A DNA stretch of 14,078 nucleotides, from assembly GCA_046537875.1 (NCBI GenBank), contig JBKHJZ010000078.1, positions 1 to 14,078 on the forward strand, in the 5' to 3' direction. Shown here piece after piece: positions 1-8,784 of this stretch; position 1 is the stretch's first letter; each line of letters opens with the position of its first letter. This DNA is from JBKHJZ01 sp046537875. GTDB taxonomy: Bacteria > Actinomycetota > Acidimicrobiia > Acidimicrobiales > VFJN01. The position numbers were made by a program, and so were the translations under genes. The notes under the pieces were generated by a model, which did not search any database, was not told where the DNA came from, and saw nothing but the letters and a program-made list of their open reading frames with translations.

Positions 1-68
1 GCGGCCGGGCCAACGTGCTGATCGACAGCAACGCCCCGGTCACCGACATCAGGGTAGAACGCTCGTGA
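1..68 (+). CDS. nuoG: C-terminal end of probable NuoG (complex I 75-kDa subunit), partial
   Basis: The frame beginning at base 3 reads GRANVLIDSNAPVTDIRVERS and stops at TGA 66-68. Only about 21 codons lie in the window, so no domain can be tested. The end 'apvtdirver' style resembles the C-terminus of actinobacterial NuoG, where the molybdopterin-dinucleotide-binding-like fold ends, and the position directly before nuoH is where nuoG sits in the standard nuoA-N order. NuoG would be the iron-sulfur subunit of the NADH-input module on the cytoplasmic side. The identification rests mainly on gene order; the rest of the gene lies upstream of the window. Confidence 0.6.
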   Translation, partial: GRANVLIDSNAPVTDIRVERS

Positions 69-236
69 GCCGGCTACGCCCGCCCGCGCCCCTCCGCTCA
101 CGGGTCCTGCCGCCTCCGGTGCGGGCCTACCGCCGCCGGCGCCTTGAAGCGCCGGCAGCGGCCCGCATCCTCGGCGTCACCCGCTCGCTACCCGCCCTCC
201 GCCGGAGGCGGGCTGTGGGCTCGGCCTCCGGCCGAG
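64..236 (+). repeat. Hairpin-rich intergenic element between nuoG and nuoH
   Basis: Four inverted repeats lie in this gap. Stem 1 is CGTGAGC 64-70 with GCTCACG 96-102. Stem 2 is GCGGGC 121-126 plus 131-142 paired with 149-160 plus GCCCGC 161-166, around the loop CTTGAA, with one C-A mismatch and a 4-nt bulge. Stem 3 is CCCGCC 191-196 plus TCC 198-200 with GGAGGCGGG 204-212. Stem 4 is CTCGGCC 220-226 with GGCCGAG 230-236. In addition CCGCCTCCGG 110-119 is perfectly complementary to CCGGAGGCGG 202-211 and would compete with stem 3. No U-tract follows, so a simple intrinsic terminator is unlikely; an mRNA-processing or stability element or a REP-like repeat is more plausible. Confidence 0.6.
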
Positions 237-253
237 TCGAGGTATCGCTGTGA
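65..253 (+). other. Possible 62-codon Arg-rich ORF bridging nuoG and nuoH (doubtful)
   Basis: A GTG at 65 overlaps the nuoG stop as GTGA, and its own stop TGA 251-253 overlaps the nuoH start as GTGA, so this ORF exactly fills the gap between the two genes. The product would be 62 residues with about 16 arginines, including RRRR runs near residues 23-26 and 45-48, and resembles no family I know. About one codon in six ends in A or T (for example cta, tca, ctt, gaa, gta), more than in the neighbouring nuo genes, and the same DNA is full of inverted repeats. It may be a coupling ORF that carries ribosomes across the gap, or a chance reading frame in a structured element. Confidence 0.2.
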
Positions 254-1476
254 TCGCGCTCGATCCGTTGCTCGTCGATGGGGTCGGCCTGACCGAGGTC
301 CTCATCGTGCTGGGCAAGACGCTGGTGATCTTCGGCATCCTGCTCGTCTCGGTCCTCTTCATGATCTGGTTCGAGCGGAAGCTCCTCGGCGACATGCAGA
401 ACCGGATCGGCCCGAACAAGGCGGGCCCCTGGGGGATCCTCCAGACGCTCGCCGACGGCATGAAGCTGATCTTCAAGGAGGACCTGATCCCGGAGCGGTC
501 CGACCGCATCGTCTTCCGCCTGGCGCCGTTCCTCATGGTGGTGCCGGCCTTCGTCACGTTCGCGGTGGTGCCCATCGGCGGCGGCTTCGACGGCGATCTC
601 GAGGGCACGGTGAGCGTCTTCGGCAACGACACCTACCTCCAGCTCGCCGACCCGCCGGTCGGGGTGCTGCTGGTGCTCGCGGTGTCGTCGATCGCGGTCT
701 ACGGGATCATGCTGGCCGGCTGGGCGTCGGGCTCGAAGTACCCGCTGCTCGGCGGCGTCCGGGGCACGGCGCAGATGATCTCCTACGAGGCGGCGCTGTC
801 GCTGTCGGTCGTCGCGGTGGTCATGCTGGCCGGCTCGCTGTCGACCCACGAGATCGTGGCCACCCAGGCAGGGTCGGGCTACGAGGTGCTGGGCGGCCTC
901 GGCATCCCCCGCTGGAACGCCATCGCCACGGGGGTCGTGCCGTTCGTGGTGTTCCTGATCGCCGGGATCGCCGAGGTGAACCGCCCGCCCTTCGACCTGG
1001 TGGAGGCCGAGCAGGAGCTGGTCGGCGGCTTCCACACCGAGTACTCGGGCTTCCGGTTCGCGCTCTTCTACCTGGCCGAGTTCATGAACACGATCACCCT
1101 GTCGGCGATCGTGGTCACGCTGTTCTTCGGGGGGCCGGCCGGTCCGGTGATCCTGGGGCCCGGGTGGCTGTGGGGCATCGTCTGGTTCTCGGTGAAGCTG
1201 CTCGTGTTCCTCTTCGGTGCGGTCTGGCTGCGGGCCACGCTGCCCCGCATGCGCTACGACCAGCTGATGAACCTCGGGTGGAAGGTGATGATCCCCCTGG
1301 CGCTCGGCTGGTTGCTGCTGCTCGGGGCGATCAACGTGGGCCGCGACGAGGGGTGGAACATGGCGCTGGTCGTGGGCGTGTCGTTCGTGCTGCTGCTCGC
1401 CGGCTGGGCCGGGATCGCCGCCGCGTCGGCCACGTCCCAGCGCCGGCGCGCGCTCGCCGAGGAAGAGCAGGTCTGA
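250..1476 (+). CDS. nuoH: NADH-quinone oxidoreductase subunit H (complex I, ND1 homologue)
   Basis: NuoH anchors the hydrophilic arm to the membrane arm of complex I and forms much of the quinone-access chamber. The 408-residue product carries the family signatures: FERKLLGDMQNRIGPNKAGP at residues 41-60 followed by LADGMKLIFKED at 67-78, and AEVNRPPFDLVEAEQELVGG at 241-260 followed by FHTEYSGFRFALFYLAEF. Conserved charged residues E42, E242, E252, E254 and E264 are present, as expected for the E-channel. About eight hydrophobic segments are visible (roughly 17-40, 91-108, 136-157, 181-195, 225-242, 272-293, 307-327, 345-361, with another near 372-392). The GTG start at 250 has GAGGT at 239-243, six bases upstream. 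The length is somewhat above the E. coli form (325 aa) because of loops and the C-terminus. The stop overlaps nuoI as TGATG. Confidence 0.97.
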   Translation: MIALDPLLVDGVGLTEVLIVLGKTLVIFGILLVSVLFMIWFERKLLGDMQNRIGPNKAGPWGILQTLADGMKLIFKEDLIPERSDRIVFRLAPFLMVVPAFVTFAVVPIGGGFDGDLEGTVSVFGNDTYLQLADPPVGVLLVLAVSSIAVYGIMLAGWASGSKYPLLGGVRGTAQMISYEAALSLSVVAVVMLAGSLSTHEIVATQAGSGYEVLGGLGIPRWNAIATGVVPFVVFLIAGIAEVNRPPFDLVEAEQELVGGFHTEYSGFRFALFYLAEFMNTITLSAIVVTLFFGGPAGPVILGPGWLWGIVWFSVKLLVFLFGAVWLRATLPRMRYDQLMNLGWKVMIPLALGWLLLLGAINVGRDEGWNMALVVGVSFVLLLAGWAGIAAASATSQRRRALAEEEQV

Positions 1477-2237
1477 TGGGCTACCTCGACGGCTTCCGGG
1501 TGACCTTCCGCAAGCTCTTCGAGCAGCGGTTGACCGACGACTACGCCAAGGACAGGGGAGGCAAGCGCCCCAAGCCGGAGCGCACCCACGGCCGCCACGT
1601 CCTCAACCGCTACGAGGACGGGATGGAGAAGTGCATCGGCTGCGAGCTGTGCGCCGGCGTGTGCCCGGCGCGCTGCATCTATGTGCGGGGTGCCGACAAC
1701 CCGCCGGACGACCCGGTCTCGCCCGGCGAGCGCTACGGCTACATCTACGAGATCAACTACCTGCGGTGCATCCACTGCGACCTGTGCATCGAGGCGTGCC
1801 CGACCGAGGCGATCACCGAGACCAAGATGTTCGAGTTCAGCTTCGCCAACCGGGCCGACAGCATCTACACGAAGGCCGAGCTGCTGGTGGGTGACGACGG
1901 CCGGCCCCAGCGGCTGCCGTGGGAGGACTGGTCGGACATCGACGAGGTGGAGCCGATGACGTCGGCCTGGATGCGGGCGACGTCGCCCAACGGCCTGGCC
2001 GCCTACGAGGGCCGGGTGGCCTGGTCGGGCGAGCTGGGCTACGGCGTGCGGCCGCCGGAGCAGGGCCAGTCGGCCGACCAGGGCGCCCCGGAGGCCCCGG
2101 CCACGTCGCACGAGCCGGGGGCCGTCTACCCGGTCGAGGAGCCGGAGGCCTCCGGGTTCGCCGGAACCGACTGGGAGGGCGAGGCCGACGACCGTGGGGG
2201 CGAGCGCGGCGGCGGTCCTGCGGGGGCGGGGTCGTGA
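1476..2237 (+). CDS. nuoI: NADH-quinone oxidoreductase subunit I (2x[4Fe-4S], TYKY)
   Basis: NuoI carries clusters N6a and N6b, which pass electrons towards the N2 cluster of NuoB. The 253-residue product has two classic CxxCxxCxxxCP motifs: C53-C56-C59-C63 (CIGCELCAGVCPARC) and C98-C101-C104-C108 (CIHCDLCIEACP). The link YGYIYEINYLRC and the following TEAITETKMFEFSF are typical of the family. Residues from about 195 to the end form an acidic Gly/Ala/Glu/Pro-rich tail not needed for the fold; many homologues end near residue 160-200. ATG 1476 overlaps the nuoH stop by one base, and the end overlaps nuoJ in the same way, so translation is probably coupled. Confidence 0.97.
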   Translation: MGYLDGFRVTFRKLFEQRLTDDYAKDRGGKRPKPERTHGRHVLNRYEDGMEKCIGCELCAGVCPARCIYVRGADNPPDDPVSPGERYGYIYEINYLRCIHCDLCIEACPTEAITETKMFEFSFANRADSIYTKAELLVGDDGRPQRLPWEDWSDIDEVEPMTSAWMRATSPNGLAAYEGRVAWSGELGYGVRPPEQGQSADQGAPEAPATSHEPGAVYPVEEPEASGFAGTDWEGEADDRGGERGGGPAGAGS

Positions 2238-2956
2238 TGGAGGTCGTCGTCTTCGCGGTGGCGGCGGCCGCGTGCCTCGCGGGGGCCATCGGCGTGGTCG
2301 CCAGCCCCAACCCGGTGCACGCCGCGCTGTCGCTGGTCGGCACCCTGTTCGGCATCGCGGTGCTGTTCGTCGCCCAGGAGGCCCACTTCCTGGCGGCCGT
2401 GCAGGTCATCGTCTACGCGGGCGCGATCGTGGTGCTCTTCCTGTTCGTGATCATGCTGCTGGGCGTCGACCGGGCGGACAACCTGCGGGTCGAGCCCCTG
2501 GCGGGCCAGCGGGTCGCGGCCGCGGTGGTGGGGCTCGGCATCGGCGTGCTCGTCCTGGCGGCCCTCGCGAGCACCGACTTCGCGCCCACCGGGGTGCCCG
2601 GGGCCGTGGATCCCGCGGTGCCCGACGTCGAGCGCCTGAGCGAGGCGCTCTTCACCGAGTACGTGTACGCCTTCGAGATCACCTCGGTGCTGCTGGTCAT
2701 CGCCGTGGTGGGGGCGGTGCTGCTGGCGCGCCGGGCGCGGCCGGTCGAGGAGATCGAGATCCGGGCGGAGGCCGAGCGCGAGGCCGAGATCGCGGCCCGC
2801 ATGGAGCGGGCCGAGCTGCGGGCCGCGGGCCACGCCGGGGGCGGCGGGACCCCCTCGCCCGACGGCGAGGCGGCGCCGGCGACCGGTGACGGCGTGCCCG
2901 CGGCGGGCGGCGGCCCCGCAGCGGGGGAGGCGGCCGGCGAGGAGGTGCCCGGGTGA
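2237..2956 (+). CDS. nuoJ: NADH-quinone oxidoreductase subunit J (ND6 homologue)
   Basis: NuoJ is a five-helix membrane subunit at the junction of the complex I arms. The 239-residue product shows hydrophobic segments near 2-21, 28-48, 52-76, 92-112 and 144-165. The third contains QVIVYAGAIVVLFLFVIML with Y60, the pi-bulge helix region characteristic of ND6/NuoJ, and EYVYAFEITSVLLVIAVVGA marks the last helix. After residue 165 comes a highly charged stretch (about 170-196, rich in E, R and A, likely a single long helix), then a Gly/Ala/Pro-rich low-complexity end to 239. This makes it longer than E. coli NuoJ (184 aa). ATG 2237 overlaps the nuoI stop as TGATG, and the stop overlaps nuoK by four bases. 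Confidence 0.95.
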   Translation: MEVVVFAVAAAACLAGAIGVVASPNPVHAALSLVGTLFGIAVLFVAQEAHFLAAVQVIVYAGAIVVLFLFVIMLLGVDRADNLRVEPLAGQRVAAAVVGLGIGVLVLAALASTDFAPTGVPGAVDPAVPDVERLSEALFTEYVYAFEITSVLLVIAVVGAVLLARRARPVEEIEIRAEAEREAEIAARMERAELRAAGHAGGGGTPSPDGEAAPATGDGVPAAGGGPAAGEAAGEEVPG

Positions 2957-3270
2957 TCGCAGCGCTCGAGGTGACGCCCGGCTGGTACCTCACGCTCGGG
3001 GCCGCGATCTTCGCGATCGGGACCTTCGGGCTGCTGGTCCGGCGCAACCCGCTGGTCATGTTCATGTGCGTCGAGCTCATGCTCAACGCGGTCACGCTCA
3101 CCTTCGTCACGTTCTCGCGCGCGCTCGACGACGCCAGTGGCCAGGCGGTCGTGGTGTTCGTGCTGGTCGTGGCCGCCGCCGAGGTGGTGGTCGGGCTGGC
3201 GATCATCGTGGCCCTGCTCCGCAAGCGCCCGGGCGCCACCGCCGACGACGTGGCGCTGCTCGAGGGGTAG
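2953..3270 (+). CDS. nuoK: NADH-quinone oxidoreductase subunit K (ND4L homologue)
   Basis: NuoK is a three-helix subunit related to MrpC that links the quinone-site region to the antiporter-like subunits. The 105-residue product is of standard length. The two key membrane glutamates are visible: E41 in FMCVELMLNAV and E77 in VVAAAEVVVGLAI, corresponding to E36 and E72 of E. coli. The helices lie near 12-29, 34-55 and 64-89. GTG 2953 is supported by a near-ideal ribosome site, AGGAGG at 2940-2945, seven bases upstream, and by the GTGA overlap with nuoJ. Confidence 0.97.
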   Translation: MIAALEVTPGWYLTLGAAIFAIGTFGLLVRRNPLVMFMCVELMLNAVTLTFVTFSRALDDASGQAVVVFVLVVAAAEVVVGLAIIVALLRKRPGATADDVALLEG

Positions 3271-3274
3271 TCCC

Positions 3275-5316
3275 GTGCTCGATCTGGTCTGGCTGATCCC
3301 CGCGCTCCCCCTCGCCGGCTTCCTGCTGCTCGTCGCGTTCGGGCGCCGCCTCGGCGAGCCCGGCGCTGGCTGGCTGGCCACGGTGCTGTGCTTCGCCAGC
3401 TTCGTCGCCACGCTGGTGGTGTACGCCGGGCTGCTCGGCGAGAGCGGCGAGGAGCGGCAGTTCACGCAGACGCTGTTCGAGTGGGTGCCGGTCGGCGGGC
3501 TCGAGGTGGACGCCGGGCTGCTGGTGGACCCGCTGTCGATCACGATGGCGCTGTTCGTCACCGGAGTCAGCGCGCTGATCCACCTGTACTCGGTCGGCTA
3601 CATGCACGGCGACCGGGACTACGGGCGCTACTTCGTCTTCCTCAACCTGTTCGTCTTCTCGATGCTCGTGCTGGTGCTCGGCGACAACCTGCTGATCACC
3701 TTCCTGGGCTGGGAGGGCGTGGGCGCCTGCTCCTACTGGCTCATCTCGTTCTGGTTCACCGACGAGGCGAACGCGACGGCGGGCAAGAAGGCCTTCATCA
3801 CCAACCGGATCGGTGACTGGGGCTTCCTGGTGGCGATGTTCGTGGCGTTCGGTGCGGCGGGCACGATCACCTACAGCGAGCTGTTCGAGGCGGCCGGGGC
3901 GCTGCCGGCGGTCACCGCCACGGCGATCGGGCTGCTGCTGTTCGTCGGCGCGGTCGGCAAGTCGGCCCAGATCCCGCTGTTCATCTGGTTGCCCGACGCG
4001 ATGGCCGGCCCCACCCCGGTGTCGGCCCTGATCCACGCCGCCACGATGGTGACCGCGGGCGTGTTCCTGATGACCCGGGCCAACCCGATCCTGGCCGCGG
4101 GCTACGACTGGGCGCCCGACGTCATCGCCTGGGTGGGCGCGGGCACCGCGCTGGTGGCGGCGACGATCGCGGTGGCCCAGAACGACATCAAGAAGGTGCT
4201 GGCCTACTCGACGGTGAGCCAGCTGGGCTACATGTTCCTGGCGGTGGGCGTGGGGGCCTACGTGGCCGCCATCTTCCACATGGTCACCCACGCCTTCTTC
4301 AAGGCGCTGCTGTTCCTCGGGTCGGGATCGGTGATCCACGGCCTCGGCGAGGAGCAGGACATGCGCCGCATGGGCGCCCTCCGCCGGTTCATGCCGGTCA
4401 CCGCCGCCACCTTCATCGTGGGCTGGTTGGCGATCGCCGGCGTGCCGCCGTTCTCCGGCTTCTGGTCGAAGGACGAGGTGCTGCTGTTCGCCTGGGGCAG
4501 CGGTGGCGCCGACGGCCGGGCGTTGTGGGCGGTCGGCCTGGTGACCGCCCTGCTCACGGGCTACTACATGAGCCGCCAGGTGTTCATGGTGTTCTACGGC
4601 GAGCCCCGCTGGCGGACCGGGCCGGCGGCCGCGACCTCGGTGGGCGCCGCCGCCGGGTCGCCGGACGACCATCCCGTCACGCCGGGCGACGTCGGCGAGG
4701 CCGGCGAGGCGGCCACCGCCACCGAGCCGGGGACGGCCGCCGCCGAGCGGGCGGTCGAGGAGGCGCACCCCGCTGAGGGGGCGGCGCCGCACGAGCCGTC
4801 GTGGCTCATGACCGCGCCGCTGGTGGTGCTGGCGGTGCTGGCGCTGGTGGCCGGGGTGCTCAACCTGCCGTTCACCGACGACGTGAAGTTCCTCGAGCAC
4901 TGGCTCGAGCCGGTGATCGGCGAGAACGAGGCGGTGCTCGACGTGGCGACCGGCACGCAGGTGGGGTTGGCGGTGGCCGCCACCCTGGTCGCGCTGGGCG
5001 GCATCGGCGTCGCGGCGCTGGTCTACCTGCGGCGCCGCGTCCCGGCCGTCGAGCCCACGGTGCTGGCCCGCGGCTGGTACTACGACGCGGCGATCAGCGC
5101 GTTCGCCGGCGGCCCCGGGCGCAGGATCTTCGACGCCGTCGCCTGGTTCGACCGCCGGGTGATCGACGGGGCCGCGAACGGCGTGGCCTCCCTGGTCCGG
5201 GCCGTCGGCCGGGGCCTGCGCCGCGGGCAGCCCGGATTCGTCCGCTCGTACGCCCTGGGCCTGGCCACCGGAGTGGTCCTGGTCCTCGGCTACTTCCTCA
5301 CGAGGCTCTCGCTGTG

Positions 5317-5317
<1 letters not shown>
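3275..5317 (+). CDS. nuoL: NADH-quinone oxidoreductase subunit L (ND5 homologue)
   Basis: NuoL is the distal antiporter-like proton-pumping subunit. I chose GTG 3275 because GAGGGG at 3262-3267 precedes it by seven bases and the protein then starts at a normal N-terminus (LDLVWLIPALPLAGF); 680 residues. Visible residues of the pump include E147 in FLGWEGVGACSYWLISFW, K229 in VGKSAQIPLFIWLPDAM, H254 in ALIHAATMVTAGV, K343 in HAFFKALLFLGSG and K399 in GFWSKDE. The C-terminal part has the NuoL-specific long amphipathic lateral helix (about 600-650, beginning GWYYDAAISAF) and a last membrane helix near 656-676. An Ala/Gly/Glu-rich hydrophilic linker at about 447-508 makes it longer than E. coli NuoL (613 aa). 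It overlaps nuoM as TGATG. Confidence 0.97.
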
Positions 5318-7103
<1,786 letters not shown>

Positions 7104-7107
<4 letters not shown>

Positions 7108-8642
7108 TCGCGCTGCTGGAATCCATCCGCCAGCCCCTCCCGGTCGATCCCCAGCCGATCGAGGGACCGACCGTCGACTGGCTCGCCCTGACGCCGCTGC
7201 TTGTGCTGGCCGGCGGGGCGCTGGTGCTGCTGCTGGTGTCGTCGTTCGTCCCCCGCCGCTCGGCCAACCGCCTGTACACGGTGCTGACCTGCCTGTTCGG
7301 CCTGGGCGCGCTCGGCGCCGCCATCCCCACGTGGCTCGAGGTCACCGATCCCGACCGGGGGCCGTCGTCCACCCTCCAGGGGGCCGTCGGGGTCGACGGG
7401 TTCTCGATGTTCATGACCTTCTTCATCGCGGCGTCGGTCGTGCTGGCGGCGCTGCTCGCCGACGACTACCTGCGCCGGGAGGGCCTCGCGAGCGTCGAGC
7501 CCTACGCGCTGCTGCTCCTGTCGGCCACGGGCGGGCTGGTCATGGCGCACGCCAACGACCTCATCGTGCTGTTCCTCGGCCTCGAGGTGCTGTCGATCGC
7601 GGCGTACGTGCTGGCGGCGATGCACCGGCGGCGGGTGGCCTCGCAGGAGGCCGGCATGAAGTACTTCGTGCTCGGCGCCTTCTCGTCGGGCTTCTTCCTC
7701 TACGGCATCGCCCTGCTCTACGGCGCCACCGGCACCACCAGCCTGGTGCGCGTGCTCGAGCTGTTCAGCACCACCGCGCTCACCGACGACGGGCTCGTGC
7801 TGGCCGGGCTGGCGCTGGTGCTGGTCGGGCTGGGCTTCAAGGTGGCGGCCGTGCCGTTCCACTTCTGGACGCCCGACGTCTACCAGGGGTCGCCGTCGCC
7901 GATCGTGGCCTGGATGGCCTCCGGCGTGAAGCTCGCCGGTTTCGCGGGCCTGATCCGGGTGCTGGTGCTCGGGTTCCAGGCGTACGCCGTCGACTGGCAG
8001 CCGCTCGTCTACGGCATCGCGGTGGCCACGCTGGTGCTCGGGTCGGTGCTCGCCGTCGTGCAGCGCGACGTGAAGCGCATGATGGCCTACAGCTCGATCG
8101 CCCACGTCGGCTACGTGCTGGTGGGCGTGCAGGCGGCCACGGCCCAGGGCGTGGAGGGAGCGCTGTTCTACCTGGCGGCCTACACGTTCATGATCGCCGG
8201 CTCGTTCGGGGTGATCACGCTGGTCAGCCGCATCGGCGACATCGGCCACGACCTCGACGACTACCGGGGGCTGGCGCGCTCCCGCCCGGGCCTCACGCTG
8301 GTCCTGGCGGTGTTCCTGTTCGCCCAGGCGGGGGTGCCGTTCACCTCGGGGTTCTTCGCGAAGTTCTATGTGATCACGGCGGCCGTCGACGCCGGCTCGT
8401 ACGGGCTGGCGATCGTGGCGATGCTGGCGGCGGTGGTGGCGGCCTACCTGTACCTCCGCATCGTGGTCAGCATGTACATGGCCGACACCGAGGGGGTGGT
8501 CGCGCCGACGGTGCGGATCCCGGCCGGTGCCGGCATCGCGCTCGCAGCGTGCGTCATCGTGACGGTGGGTGTCGGCTTCTGGCCGGGGTCGTTCGCCGAC
8601 CTGGCGCGCGACGCGGTCCCTGTGCTCACCGCGCTCGGTTGA
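7104..8642 (+). CDS. nuoN: NADH-quinone oxidoreductase subunit N (ND2 homologue)
   Basis: NuoN is the antiporter-like pump nearest the quinone end. The 512-residue product shows all expected membrane charges: E161 in FLGLEVLSIAAYVLAA, K186 in GMKYFVLGAFSSGF, K246 in GLGFKVAAVPFHFWTPDVYQ, K276 in SGVKLAGFAG and K420 in GFFAKFYVI, matching E133, K158, K217, K247 and K395 of E. coli. QRDVKRMMAYSSIAHVGY near 320-337 is the family helix-breaking region. GTG 7104 overlaps the nuoM stop and is preceded by GGAGG at 7092-7096, seven bases away. No further nuo gene follows for about 2.5 kb, so this is probably the end of the first nuo operon. Confidence 0.97.
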
Positions 8643-8784
8643 CCGACGGCGTCTGCGGCCCGTGACGTCCCCGCGTGGTGTCAGAGTGGGGTGGTACGCG
8701 TTGCGGCGCGCCCTGTGGTCAAATTCAACCCGGCACCCGAACGGGCCCGCCGGTGCGGGTCACCGGCGGGCAGCACCCACCACC
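8643..8784 (+). other. Intergenic region between nuoN and the sigma-like gene
   Basis: This 142-nt stretch has no convincing gene. Its only AT-rich patch is GTCAAATTCAA near 8718-8728. TCAAAT at 8719-8724 matches four of six bases of a -10 box, but I see no good -35 at normal spacing, so a promoter is unproven. In-frame alternative starts for the downstream gene exist at GTG 8686 and TTG 8701, but they add residues outside the sigma fold. A strong hairpin ends 13 nt before the next gene. Confidence 0.6.
8745..8771 (+). terminator. Perfect 11-bp hairpin before the sigma-like gene (terminator or 5' leader structure)
   Basis: GCCCGCCGGTG at 8745-8755 is perfectly complementary to CACCGGCGGGC at 8761-8771, with loop CGGGT. 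It lies about 100 nt after the nuoN stop. There is no T-run after it, only CAGCACCCACCACC and then the ATG. It could end or trim the nuoH-N transcript, or it could sit in the 5' leader of the sigma-like mRNA and influence translation. Sequence alone does not separate these roles. Confidence 0.5.

Noticed and set aside
1919..2956. Longer NuoJ starting at ATG 1919 within nuoI
   Set aside because: The extra N-terminal part is Gly/Arg/Ala-rich shadow of nuoI in another frame; the membrane protein starts at ATG 2237 with the standard TGATG overlap.
3203..4900. 565-codon antisense frame opposite nuoL, and similar ones opposite nuoH, nuoM, nuoN and nuoD
   Set aside because: They mirror conserved nuo genes, are rich in His, Arg, Gln and Glu without domains, and have no plausible ribosome sites or operon logic.
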